Of a stretch of DNA of 45,824 nucleotides, positions 31,042 through 39,751 are shown piece by piece (the first letter of the stretch is position 1; every line of letters starts with the position of its first letter). The translations under genes and the position numbers were made by a program. Under the pieces are notes generated by a model, which did no database searches, had not been told where the DNA came from, and was given only the letters and a program-made list of their open reading frames with translations. Source of the DNA: a virus; the IMG/VR virus record IMGVR_UViG_3300021368_001939, positions 1 through 45,824 of that record; one strand, 5' to 3'.

Positions 31042-31353
31042 TGCCTTCCTGTAATCAAAGACAGAAACACTTATACCGAACAAAAAGCAAGAGGTTATTC
31101 CAATAAATGGAAAGCACTTCAATACAAAGGTGGTAAGTGTCAAACTTGTGGTGAAGATAGACCCGCAACTCTATGCTTTCATCACAGAGATCCATCAGAA
31201 AAATCATTTGCTCTTGATGGGAGAACCTTTGCAAATAGAAAGTGGGACTTTGTTAAGGAGGAAGTTGATAAATGTGACCTTCTTTGCCACAACTGCCATA
31301 ATATGATATACTATGGGGACAGTTGGGAAGAATTCCTAAACGAGCAGGCTTAG
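31042..31353 (+). pseudogene. HNH endonuclease lacking a start codon
   Basis: The open frame encodes GGKCQTCGEDRPATLCFHHR and later CDLLCHNCHN, a small HNH domain with CxxC/CxxC zinc ligands and the HH catalytic motif. It is related to the HNH gene at 41910. Between the in-frame stop at 31039-31041 and the conserved part there is no ATG, GTG or TTG. It is therefore a decayed copy or uses an unusual start such as ATC 31054. The stop codon lies inside tRNA-Met. Confidence 0.65.
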
Positions 31354-31416
31354 CACTTCGGTAATTGCGATCGTCTCATAAACGATAAAAAACTGGTTCG
31401 ACTCCAGTAGCCTGTA
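31344..31416 (+). tRNA. tRNA-Met (CAT)
   Basis: Acceptor GCAGGCT pairs with AGCCTGT (one G-T). The D stem is GCA/TGC, the anticodon stem is ATCGT/ACGAT around CTCATAA (anticodon CAT), and the T arm is ACTGG-TTCGACT-CCAGT. The discriminator is A and no CCA is encoded. It could be an elongator Met tRNA or, if lysidine-modified, Ile2. Its first 10 nt overlap the HNH remnant's end. Confidence 0.88.
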
Positions 31417-31620
31417 TTGACAATCAGCACTCTGAGTGTTATGATTGTCTCATCGAGAGTTCGATCATCTCAAGAAGTATTAGACGGGGAATGAGCTCGC
31501 CCGCGACGGTGCTAACCACACTGTGATCTAGAGAGTTGGTTACTTTCTTTTTGCTCCATTACAAACTGTCAGTATGTTGGGTGTAACGCCCACATAGCAT
31601 ACGGATAAGTGTAATGTCTT
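31417..31620 (+). other. Structured non-coding spacer between two tRNAs
   Basis: No ORF of note is visible. GACAATCA (31418-31425) pairs with TGATTGTC downstream to form a strong hairpin. GAGAGTTCGATCATCTC resembles a decayed T arm. A third hairpin, GTATG..GGGTG..CGCCC..CATAC, lies near 31572-31603. It may hold decayed tRNAs or an unknown RNA. Confidence 0.45.
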
Positions 31621-31695
31621 GCCCGTGTAGTCCAATTGGCAGTAGACACGAAACTTAAAATTTCGACAGTATCGGTTCGAGTCCGATCACGGGTA
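31621..31695 (+). tRNA. tRNA-Leu (TAA) with short variable loop
   Basis: Acceptor GCCCGTG pairs with CACGGGT. The D stem is GTC/GAC, the anticodon stem is CGAAA/TTTCG around CTTAAAA (anticodon TAA, reads UUA), and the T arm is ATCGG-TTCGAGT-CCGAT. The discriminator is A. The variable region is only 5 nt (ACAGT), whereas bacterial Leu tRNAs normally carry a long variable arm. UUA is a frequent codon in this AT-rich genome. Confidence 0.85.
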
Positions 31696-31697
31696 TT

Positions 31698-31737
31698 AAA
31701 AGGCAAACTTTACTAAATAGTATTAAGTCTGCCTTTT
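31698..31737 (+). promoter_or_regulatory. Late promoter in hairpin loop (and tRNA terminator)
   Basis: AAAAGGCAAACTT (31698-31710) pairs with AAGTCTGCCTTTT (31725-31737), 12 of 13 bases. The 14-nt loop contains CTAAATA (31713-31719). The hairpin may end tRNA transcripts. Late transcripts starting near 31726 would lack the 5' arm. Confidence 0.7.
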
Positions 31738-31742
31738 AAGTA

Positions 31743-32207
31743 ATGAGACAATATAAAAACTATACCGATGAGGAATTTATAGAAGCATGGACTAATAGTG
31801 GATCTATAAGACAAGTTCTTAGTAAGATTGGATTGAGAGAGGCAGGAGGCAATTATGCTTGTGCTAAAAGAAAAGCAGAGACTTTGGGATTAACAAAGGA
31901 ACATATGCACGGACAAGCTCACCTAAAAGGTAAAACTCATACCTATACAACAAAACCAATCGAATATTATTTGACAGAAAACTCCTATCATTCATCTCAT
32001 AAACTTAAGTTGCGTTTGATTTCTGAAGGTCTAAAGGAACACAAATGTGAAGGTTGTGGTATTACAGAATGGAATGGTAAACCCACTCCAATTGAACTTG
32101 ACCACATCGATGGAAACAGGTATAATAATACCATAAACAACCTTCGCATCTTATGTCCTAACTGCCATGCTCAAACAGATACTTATCGTGGTAAGAATAA
32201 AAAGTAG
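31743..32207 (+). CDS. HNH homing endonuclease
   Basis: The 154-residue protein has an N-terminal helix-turn-helix-like part (YTDEEFIEAWTNSGSIRQVL) and a C-terminal HNH domain: CEGCG, ELDHIDGNRYNNTINNLRIL and CPNCH, giving the two zinc knuckles and the DH/N catalytic residues. This is a free-standing homing endonuclease beside tRNA genes, a common insertion site. It is preceded by a late promoter inside a hairpin. Confidence 0.88.
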   Translation: MRQYKNYTDEEFIEAWTNSGSIRQVLSKIGLREAGGNYACAKRKAETLGLTKEHMHGQAHLKGKTHTYTTKPIEYYLTENSYHSSHKLKLRLISEGLKEHKCEGCGITEWNGKPTPIELDHIDGNRYNNTINNLRILCPNCHAQTDTYRGKNKK

Positions 32208-32224
32208 TCTCCCTATTCGCATTT

Positions 32225-32246
32225 CTAAATAGTCAAAAAGACTATG
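32225..32246 (+). promoter_or_regulatory. Late promoter overlapping start-codon hairpin
   Basis: CTAAATA (32225-32231) overlaps ATAGTC (32229-32234), which pairs with GACTAT (32240-32245). The right arm includes the AT of the ATG at 32244. Read-through RNA would hide the start codon, while RNA starting near 32238 would not. Confidence 0.6.
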
Positions 32247-32585
32247 AAATATTTTCAGCAATTTTCAGAAGATATGGCACAAAGACGTGCTGAACTTGCA
32301 AATAAACAAAAAGAATATGTTCAAAATTATCAGGATAATTTAGCACGAGATTCTGAAGAATATGCTAAAGATTCTGAAGAAAGAAGAGAAGAACAAGAAG
32401 CAGAACAAGAAGCAAGAAATAAAGAACAGGAACAACTGGCGCAAAAAAGAATAGAAGAACGTCAACAAAGAAAAGCAGAAAGAGAAGCAAAAAGAGAAGC
32501 AGAAAGAGAAGCAAGAGAACAACAAGCACAAGATGAATACTTGAGATCGTTAGAAGCAAGAGTTGCTGAAAAAGAAAATAAATAA
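32244..32585 (+). CDS. Highly charged single-helix protein
   Basis: The 113-residue protein is made almost wholly of Glu, Arg, Lys, Gln and Ala (for example REEQEAEQEARNKEQEQLAQ), typical of a long single alpha helix or coiled coil. It has no cysteine, signal or membrane segment. The function is unknown; a scaffold or assembly role before the fibre genes is possible. The start codon is inside a small hairpin. Confidence 0.6.
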   Translation: MKYFQQFSEDMAQRRAELANKQKEYVQNYQDNLARDSEEYAKDSEERREEQEAEQEARNKEQEQLAQKRIEERQQRKAEREAKREAEREAREQQAQDEYLRSLEARVAEKENK

Positions 32586-32601
32586 AAGAAAGAATAATAT
32601 T

Positions 32602-32910
32602 ATGTCTTATGTAATAACCACTAAGAAGTGTTGGTATAATGACTATAAGATGATAGTCAAAATGTTCTTCTTGAATGATGTTCCATTTACATTTGATGAT
32701 TTGCCTGTAGGATATTTGTATGATAGAGAAATAGTAAGAGAGGCATATAGTAATAAAGATTATTCTGTAGAAGATATTTACAAGGGTTCCAATTATTTGA
32801 TATTGGAAAATTGTCATCCTTGCTTTGATGATATTGAGATATTAAATCCTGAAAATTTGCCAGAAGAAATACAAAGTTTTTATAATGGAGAAGAAGATTT
32901 ACTAAGATAA
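32602..32910 (+). CDS. Hypothetical acidic protein
   Basis: The ATG at 32602 gives 102 residues starting MSYVITTKKCWYNDYKMIVK; the upstream part of the frame overlaps the previous gene and is unlikely. The protein is aromatic and acidic (YLYDREIVREAYSNKDYSVE, ENCHPCFDDIEILNPE). No family is recognised. It precedes the giant fibre gene and may be expressed with the charged-helix protein. Confidence 0.6.
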   Translation: MSYVITTKKCWYNDYKMIVKMFFLNDVPFTFDDLPVGYLYDREIVREAYSNKDYSVEDIYKGSNYLILENCHPCFDDIEILNPENLPEEIQSFYNGEEDLLR

Positions 32911-32916
32911 TAAATA
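32910..32916 (+). promoter_or_regulatory. Late promoter ATAAATA
   Basis: ATAAATA overlaps the stop of the previous gene, 30 nt before the TTG start at 32947. Confidence 0.6.
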
Positions 32917-32946
32917 AAGCATAGGAACAGTAATTGGTGTGGAAAA

Positions 32947-35900
32947 TTGCCATTAAATAAATTAGATTCAATTATCAAAAATACTGATGGTCGTATAATC
33001 TACGTTAGTCCTTCCGATTTAGATTCTACCGATAGTATTGATAATCAAGGAAACTCACTAAATCGTCCATTTAAGACTCTTCAAAGAGCACTGATCGAAT
33101 CTGCAAGATTCTCATATGTCAGAGGAAGTAGTAATGATATAGTAGAGAAAACTACAATTCTCTTAATGCCTGGAAGTCATGTTATAGATAATCGTCCAGG
33201 ATATACAATTGACAGTGGAGGAGCAGTTATAACCTCTGAAGGAGATTCTTCCTCTAGAAGTACTTTTAATTTATCATTAAATTCTAATTTAGACTTAACA
33301 GACAAAAATAATGATCTTTATAAGTTTAATAGTGTTTATGGTGGTGTAATTGTTCCTAGGGGAACTTCAATTGTTGGTCTTGATTTAAGAAAAACTAAAA
33401 TAAGACCTCTTTATGTTCCTAACCCAACATTCTCTTCAATTTCTAATAGTGCAATTTTAAGGCTTACTGGAGCTTGTTATGTTTGGCAGTTCTCTATTTT
33501 TGATGGGGATGACTCTGGAACTGTTTACACGCAACCAGATAATTTTGATATTAAATCTATCCCAACTTTTTCTCACCATAAGTTATCAGTATTTGAATAT
33601 GCCGATGGTGTCAATGAAGTTGGAACTAAAGGTCTGACCGACCTTCAAATGTATTATGCCAAATTGTCATATGCATATTCCTCAAGTTCGGGTAGAGGAA
33701 TTAATACTGCGGATGAGTATCTTGAAAATCCTGAAGGATTTAGTCCAAGAAGACCTGAATATGAAATTGTTGGAGCATTTTCCGCAGATCCTATTTCAAT
33801 TGCATCTATCATATCCGGTGATGGATTAACTGCATCAAGAGTCATTACAGTTACTACAGTTACTCCTCATGGATTGGATAAAGGAACTCCAATTCGTATT
33901 AGTGGTGTTTCGCAAGATCAATATAATATTTCAACTAAAGTTGCATCAATTAGTGATACTAATGATAGTGTATTTACTTATGTAATTGAATCTGATCCAA
34001 GATTTTTAACTCCATCATTAACGAGTCAAGGAATAGTAAATGTAGATACTGATACAGTATCTGGTGCCTCTCCTTATGTTTTTAATGTGAGCATGAGATC
34101 TGTTTGGGGGATGAATGGATTAATTGCTGATGGAAACAAGGCAACTGGATTCCGTAGCATTGTGATCAGTCAATTCACTGGAATTAGCCTCCAAAAAGAT
34201 GATAGGTCTTTTGTCAAATATGATGCATCTAATGGTAGAACTTATAGTGGATTAACAATCACTGAACAGTCAGGAAGTGAGTTATCGGCAAATTCTTCTT
34301 CGAGTGGAATAGTTTATCATCTAGATTCTGATTCGGTTTATAGGAAAGATTGGCAACAGTCTCATATTAAAATAAAAAATGATGCTATTTTACAAATAGT
34401 ATCAGTCTTTGCAATTGGATATAGTACGCAGTTTGTTTCCGAATCTGGTGGTGATGCATCGATAACGAACTCTAATTCAAATTTTGGTCAACTATCTTTA
34501 GTTTCTGAAGGATTTAAAAAAACAGCATTTGATAAAGATAATAAAGCATTTATAACTCATATTATTTCACCAAGAGCAGTTGATCAAATTGAAGATAGAG
34601 TTGATTGGTTGTCAATTGATGATGGAGTAACAACATCTGTTGGTGATAGTAATAAAATTTATCTTGCCGGATTTAAAAACGAAACAGTCCCTCCACCATC
34701 ATTAACACAAGGATATCGTATTGGAGCAAGAGTATCTGATAAACTTTATTTAACTCTCAATAATGTAGAATATTCTGCAGATATTGTAATTCCATCTAGT
34801 AATCAATCTTCATTTGAAGAATATCTTGTAGGAGAACCTTCTTCAAATATATTCACTCTTTCTTCTGGAACTCATAGTTTATCTACAGGCGAAAAAGTTA
34901 TTATTATTAGTGAAGATGCAGATCTTCCAGAAAATTTAAGAACAAATGTAATCTACTATGCAATTACTCCTTCAAATAATACAATTAAACTTGCCGCAAC
35001 AGAGTCTGAAGCACTTTCTGGTCAAGAAATTAATGTTTTTGGTGGAACTAATTTAAAAATACAATCAAGAGTTTCTGATAAATCATCTGGTGATGTTAGA
35101 CATCCAATTCAATGGGATTCAATTCGTGAGCAATGGTATATCAATGTAATTAATAATTTAATTACCCCGCAACTTTCTGGATCTGGAATAACAGAACCAC
35201 TTTTTGTTAAAAGAATATCTGATTCTAGAAGTCTTGATGAAAAAATTTATAAGGTCAGGGTAGTAGTTCCGAGACAACTTACAAATGGAAAAAATCCAGA
35301 ACCTGGATTTGTTATTCAAGAATCAAGTTCTACAGGATTTTTTGAAGATGATGATGGAACGAAAACAACTATTGATTCTACAGATTTTGATTATAATAAA
35401 AATCTAAGATTTATTAGTACTTGCTCTTTCTCATCACCAACGGTAACAGTAATTTCAGAAATTCCTCATAACTTAAATGTTGGAGATACAGTAATAATTA
35501 AAAATGTTACAGATTCTAGTGTTAGTGGTCTTGCATATAATGGAACTCATACCGTAACTTCTATTACCAATGAATTGACATTTACTTATGATACAGAATT
35601 AACTCCTGGATCTTTTACAAATGACACTTCTGTTAGAACAAAATCACTCCCAAGATTTGAGAGAAATGATTTACAATCAAATCTCTACATTTATAGAAAT
35701 GAAATTATTTCAGAATATGATGAAGGAGAAAGAAATGGTGTATATAATTTTTATGTATTAAATTCCAATAATCAAGTTCAAACTGAATTTACAGATCTTA
35801 AATATGGACAAAATGTAGTTGACTTATATCCACAAAATGATAGAGATAATATTAGCGAAAACCCAAGATCTGCAAAATCATATGCACTAAGATCACCAAT

Positions 35901-38148
35901 TGGAGATGTTCAGACAAATGATCTCAGAAATAGTATTACAAGAGAAAGTATTGATTTATTTGTCAAAACATTAGGTATTGGAAATAAAATTTCATCAATT
36001 TCTGGTGCGGGAACTACTAATCCGATCATAACTTTCGATAGAAATCATAATTTTAATAGTATTGTAATTGGAAGTATTAATGCTTCCCCAACAGGATTTA
36101 CTGCCGGAACATATTATAATGTAAAAATTTATAATAATTCTTTATTAACAATTTGGAATGGTGCTACTGCGAAAGTGATTGTTTCCGGTGCAGGTAATAT
36201 AACATCTGCGGAAATTATAAATGGAGGATCTGGATATTCTGCCGGAACATATTACTTAGATACTAATATTATTGGTTCTGGATCTAATAATGATTTTACT
36301 GTTGCTTCTGATGGAATTTCTTCACCAATAGGTCAAGTTGTTCAATTTACTGGTGTTGGAACTACATCAGATAATTATCATCGTATCTCAGCAGTTAATT
36401 CTGCAAATCAAATAACAATTGAAAGGTCTACGAGTGAACCAGTTATTGTTACAGATCAATATGCTCTTTTAGTTGCACCTTCAACATCATTCACCAGTAT
36501 TGGCAATACAATTACTGCACCTAGTCATGGATTGGTAGTTGGAAATAGATTTAAATCAATTGACTCTTCAAATAATAATCTTGGAGATTATATTGTTGAT
36601 AGTGTAATTAATGTTAATACCTTTACTATTTCTGGTGTAATGGGATCAACTTCTGGATTTATTCTGAAGCACGGATTATCATCTAATGCGGGTATTTCTG
36701 ATGGTTCAAATGAAAATCTTGAGGTAAGAGGAATCACTATCTTTGATGGAGAAAAGTTAACTCTTACAGAATCTGGAGGTATAGACAGTTCAGAAACGCA
36801 ATTTAGTGTTAGTCATTCTGGTATTGGTACTGCAGAAAGATTCTCACTAGGTTCTTATATTAAAGTTGATGGTGAGATCATGAGAATTGCAAGTAATTCT
36901 CTTAGTGGAGTTCCTGCGGATAAAATTACAGTGATTCGTGGAGTATTTTCATCTAAACAAAAATCACACCCTGAGAATTCATTAATCACTAAAATTAAAA
37001 TTCCTGCGGTCGAATTTCGTAGACCATCAATTATTCGTGCTTCTGGACATACTTTTGAGTATCTTGGATATGGTCCGGGAAATTATTCTACAGCACTCCC
37101 ACAAGTCCAGAATAAAACTTTATCAGAAAGAGAAGAATTTTTAGTTCAATCTCAAGAAAGATCATCTGGTATTGTTGTTTATAATGGTATGAACAATAAA
37201 GGAGATTTCTTTATTGGCAATCAAAAGAAGTCTTCTACAACAGGTGAGGAAACAACTTTTGATACCCCAATTCCTACTGTAACTGGACAAAGTGTATCAA
37301 GATTAAGTGAAGTATTTGATGAAGTCACAATTAAGGAGAGATTAATTGTAGAAGGAGGAGACTCTGGACAATCACTTTCTCAATTTGATGGATCTGTTAC
37401 ATTTAATTCAGAAACTAGATTTACAAATTCTAATGGAATAGAAGGATCTGCAGCAATAAATGTTTCTAATACAAAACAATCAACAGCAACAAATTCTGGA
37501 GCACTTATTGTTGCAGGTGGAGTTGGTATTGGAAAAGATTTATATGTTGGAGGAACAATATATGGTCTTGGTGGTTTATCTATTAGTTTGATAAACATAT
37601 CTCCAAAACAAGTTCTTTTTTCAAATTCCAATTCTTTTCTTGATGGTGATAATAAATTTACTTTTGAACAATCAACATCAACATTAGGAATTAATAGTAT
37701 TTCAGTATATGAATCTGGCGGCAATTCTTATATTGAAGAAATTGATTCTAAAGATTTAATATTAAAAGCATATTCTTCAGATAAATTAATTATTAATGGA
37801 GTAGGAGTTAGTATTACTGGAAATCTTGATGTTACTGGAGATGTAAATTCTTTCTCAACATCTGATGAGAAGTTAAAAGATAATATTATCCCAATTCATA
37901 ATCCATTAGAAAAAGTTATTTCGATTAGTGGAAATACTTTTGATTGGAATGAAAATTCTAATAAAGAAGGTCATGATGTTGGATTGATTGCACAAGAGAT
38001 TCAAAAAATTCTTCCTGAGGCAGTTAAGGAAAGAGATGATGGTTATCTTGCCGTTGATTATAAAAAGATAATTCCTCTGCTTGTAGAATCTATTAAAGAA
38101 CTTTCTAATAAGGTCGAATCGATTGAGCATCAATTAAAGAATAAATAA
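32947..38148 (+). CDS. Giant tail fibre / structural protein with S74 chaperone domain
   Basis: The 1733-residue protein starts at TTG 32947; no ATG exists upstream in frame before a stop. The N-terminal part has GNSLNRPFKTLQRALIESAR, a pectate-lyase-like fibre-attachment segment common in cyanophage fibres. The middle is beta-rich with repeated PHGLxxGTxIRIS-type modules (near 290, 835 and 1190). The C-terminus (~1640-1733) is an S74 chaperone: SDEKLKDNI supplies Ser and Lys, then GLIAQEIQKILPEAV, DYKKIIPLLVESIKEL and a coiled coil. It likely forms the long fibre used for adsorption. Confidence 0.88.
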   Translation: MPLNKLDSIIKNTDGRIIYVSPSDLDSTDSIDNQGNSLNRPFKTLQRALIESARFSYVRGSSNDIVEKTTILLMPGSHVIDNRPGYTIDSGGAVITSEGDSSSRSTFNLSLNSNLDLTDKNNDLYKFNSVYGGVIVPRGTSIVGLDLRKTKIRPLYVPNPTFSSISNSAILRLTGACYVWQFSIFDGDDSGTVYTQPDNFDIKSIPTFSHHKLSVFEYADGVNEVGTKGLTDLQMYYAKLSYAYSSSSGRGINTADEYLENPEGFSPRRPEYEIVGAFSADPISIASIISGDGLTASRVITVTTVTPHGLDKGTPIRISGVSQDQYNISTKVASISDTNDSVFTYVIESDPRFLTPSLTSQGIVNVDTDTVSGASPYVFNVSMRSVWGMNGLIADGNKATGFRSIVISQFTGISLQKDDRSFVKYDASNGRTYSGLTITEQSGSELSANSSSSGIVYHLDSDSVYRKDWQQSHIKIKNDAILQIVSVFAIGYSTQFVSESGGDASITNSNSNFGQLSLVSEGFKKTAFDKDNKAFITHIISPRAVDQIEDRVDWLSIDDGVTTSVGDSNKIYLAGFKNETVPPPSLTQGYRIGARVSDKLYLTLNNVEYSADIVIPSSNQSSFEEYLVGEPSSNIFTLSSGTHSLSTGEKVIIISEDADLPENLRTNVIYYAITPSNNTIKLAATESEALSGQEINVFGGTNLKIQSRVSDKSSGDVRHPIQWDSIREQWYINVINNLITPQLSGSGITEPLFVKRISDSRSLDEKIYKVRVVVPRQLTNGKNPEPGFVIQESSSTGFFEDDDGTKTTIDSTDFDYNKNLRFISTCSFSSPTVTVISEIPHNLNVGDTVIIKNVTDSSVSGLAYNGTHTVTSITNELTFTYDTELTPGSFTNDTSVRTKSLPRFERNDLQSNLYIYRNEIISEYDEGERNGVYNFYVLNSNNQVQTEFTDLKYGQNVVDLYPQNDRDNISENPRSAKSYALRSPIGDVQTNDLRNSITRESIDLFVKTLGIGNKISSISGAGTTNPIITFDRNHNFNSIVIGSINASPTGFTAGTYYNVKIYNNSLLTIWNGATAKVIVSGAGNITSAEIINGGSGYSAGTYYLDTNIIGSGSNNDFTVASDGISSPIGQVVQFTGVGTTSDNYHRISAVNSANQITIERSTSEPVIVTDQYALLVAPSTSFTSIGNTITAPSHGLVVGNRFKSIDSSNNNLGDYIVDSVINVNTFTISGVMGSTSGFILKHGLSSNAGISDGSNENLEVRGITIFDGEKLTLTESGGIDSSETQFSVSHSGIGTAERFSLGSYIKVDGEIMRIASNSLSGVPADKITVIRGVFSSKQKSHPENSLITKIKIPAVEFRRPSIIRASGHTFEYLGYGPGNYSTALPQVQNKTLSEREEFLVQSQERSSGIVVYNGMNNKGDFFIGNQKKSSTTGEETTFDTPIPTVTGQSVSRLSEVFDEVTIKERLIVEGGDSGQSLSQFDGSVTFNSETRFTNSNGIEGSAAINVSNTKQSTATNSGALIVAGGVGIGKDLYVGGTIYGLGGLSISLINISPKQVLFSNSNSFLDGDNKFTFEQSTSTLGINSISVYESGGNSYIEEIDSKDLILKAYSSDKLIINGVGVSITGNLDVTGDVNSFSTSDEKLKDNIIPIHNPLEKVISISGNTFDWNENSNKEGHDVGLIAQEIQKILPEAVKERDDGYLAVDYKKIIPLLVESIKELSNKVESIEHQLKNK
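38141..38147 (+). promoter_or_regulatory. Late promoter ATAAATA
   Basis: ATAAATA overlaps the stop region of the giant fibre gene, 18 nt before the ATG at 38166. Confidence 0.55.
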
Positions 38149-38165
38149 TTGTAAAAGATTAAATA

Positions 38166-39419
38166 ATGGCAAATATTAGAAAGTCATTCAATTTTAGAAA
38201 TGGTTTACAAGTAGATACTGATAAGTTTGTAGTAAATTCCAATGGACTTGTTGGAATAGGAACATCAAATCCTAAAAATTATTCTTTAAGTGTTCATGGT
38301 GACACTAAAATTGTTGGTATTATTACAACAAAACACATATTTGTAGAACAAAATGTAATTTCTCTTGGTAAAATTGGTATCCATACCACAAATCCAACTT
38401 CTAAATTTCATATATCAGGAATTGGAGTTACCAATCCTAGTGGTATTGATGCTGGAAACAGAATTAGGATAGGTGATTTTCATTGGGATAATACATTTAC
38501 TAGTATTCATGCAAAGAAAGTTAGTAATCAATGGTGGTTAGAACAAAATTCTCCTGATAATGATGGTACAGATTTAGTATTTTATAAGTCGAGAGGTTTA
38601 CCAAACCAAGAAGAACCAGTTCAGGTTGGAGACAATTTATTCAGATTAACTGCAAGAGCATATAAACCAAATGGAGTTGGAATAGGAACTACTATTTCTC
38701 TTAGTGATTATAGTGGTGATTTTTCAGGTCAAATTGCTTTTGATGTAGATAGTATTGATGGTAATAATGTAGCATCTTCTATTGTTGTAAAAACTGCCGG
38801 AGAAAGTAGGTTAATTGTAAAAGGTGATGGTAAGATTGGTATTGGAACTATTTTACCAACACAAAAATTAGATGTAATAGGTAATACATATGTTTCCAAT
38901 TCTGTTGGTATTAGAAGTACAGCACCAACAGAAGCACTAGATGTAAATGGAAATATTAAATCTTCTGGCACTGTTACAGCAACAACATTTAGTGGTAGTT
39001 TACCAACAACTGATCTTACAGGAACTATAACCAATACACAGTTAGCAGGTTTTATTGATAACTCTAAGTTAGTTAATGATAGTGTTTCTTATGGTGGGGT
39101 ATCTGTTGACTTAGGTGCTTCTGATGATACTCCAGCATTTGATTTGACTAATGCTACTAACTATCCCTATACATCGCTGACTGGTATAACAACAAGTGTT
39201 GTAGGAGATACTACTCCTCAGTTGGGTGGTGACTTAGATCTGAATGGTAAATTTATAACAGGACTCGGTGGTATTAGTATTTCTTCTGGTGTTACAACAT
39301 GTACTGATGGATTTACAAGTGGTATTGGAGTAACAACTCCAGTCCAAATATCAGTCACTGGTTCTACATTAACATTTAATGTTGTTGGAGTTGGAAGCAC
39401 AAGCTTGACACTATCGTAA
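38166..39419 (+). CDS. Tail fibre protein with VGIGTxxP repeats
   Basis: The 417-residue protein begins MANIRKSFNFRNGLQVDTDK, typical of cyanophage fibres. It repeats VGIGTSNPKNYSLSVHGDT-like units (LVGIGTSNP, KIGIHTTNP, KIGIGTILPTQKLDVIGNT, VGIRSTAPTEALDVNGN), a beta-helix pattern. It lacks an S74 domain and stops at STSLTLS, unlike the two S74 fibres. A variable host-range fibre is likely. Confidence 0.8.
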   Translation: MANIRKSFNFRNGLQVDTDKFVVNSNGLVGIGTSNPKNYSLSVHGDTKIVGIITTKHIFVEQNVISLGKIGIHTTNPTSKFHISGIGVTNPSGIDAGNRIRIGDFHWDNTFTSIHAKKVSNQWWLEQNSPDNDGTDLVFYKSRGLPNQEEPVQVGDNLFRLTARAYKPNGVGIGTTISLSDYSGDFSGQIAFDVDSIDGNNVASSIVVKTAGESRLIVKGDGKIGIGTILPTQKLDVIGNTYVSNSVGIRSTAPTEALDVNGNIKSSGTVTATTFSGSLPTTDLTGTITNTQLAGFIDNSKLVNDSVSYGGVSVDLGASDDTPAFDLTNATNYPYTSLTGITTSVVGDTTPQLGGDLDLNGKFITGLGGISISSGVTTCTDGFTSGIGVTTPVQISVTGSTLTFNVVGVGSTSLTLS

Positions 39420-39571
39420 AAACCCTGTAGACTACCTTTGTTAGGGTTGAAGAGGAGGGGCTAAGCTCTTAAAGAAATCCACTCCCACAACTGTCACACC
39501 AATTCATGCCTGGTCTCAGTTTTCGTTGTATACTTACGAAGTAGTCAATCGGACAACCATTCAATGCTCGC

Positions 39572-39736
39572 ATGATCACACGAACACTAGGAATTATCGC
39601 AGGCATTGCTATAATTCTCCTTATCCTTTTACTCAGAGGAGTTACGGTAGCATTATTCTTTCTTAAGATTCTACCTCTTCTAATTCTTTTAATTCTTGCA
39701 GCAGTCATTATCTATGCTGCTGTTACAAACGACTAA
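39572..39736 (+). CDS. Small two-helix membrane protein
   Basis: The 54-residue protein starts MITRTLGIIAGIAIILLILL and has two hydrophobic helices around a short RGVTVALFF turn, ending VIIYAAVTND. The function is unknown. Its stop lies 15 nt before the SPFH gene, so the two membrane proteins are probably co-expressed. A TATACT -10-like box is at 39529. Confidence 0.6.
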   Translation: MITRTLGIIAGIAIILLILLLRGVTVALFFLKILPLLILLILAAVIIYAAVTND

Positions 39737-39751
39737 TCTTTTTTTATTATC

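Noticed and set aside
30978-31060. Possible tRNA before the HNH remnant
   Set aside because: D-arm-like, anticodon-like (GGAGT/ACTCT) and T-arm-like (GCAC/GTGC) hairpins occur in order, but the acceptor stem does not pair, the D loop is too short and the T loop lacks TTCRA.
32365-32817. 150-codon minus-strand ORF rich in Leu/Phe
   Set aside because: It mirrors the Glu/Arg/Lys-rich helix gene (GAA/AGA repeats read as TTC/TCT), a typical shadow.
37380-37724. 114-codon minus-strand ORF in the giant fibre
   Set aside because: It is fully inside the fibre frame and has no promoter or ribosome site.
39424-39447. AACCCT...AGGGTT as a terminator after the fibre gene
   Set aside because: The 6-bp stem has a 12-nt loop and no following T-tract, so it was not called.
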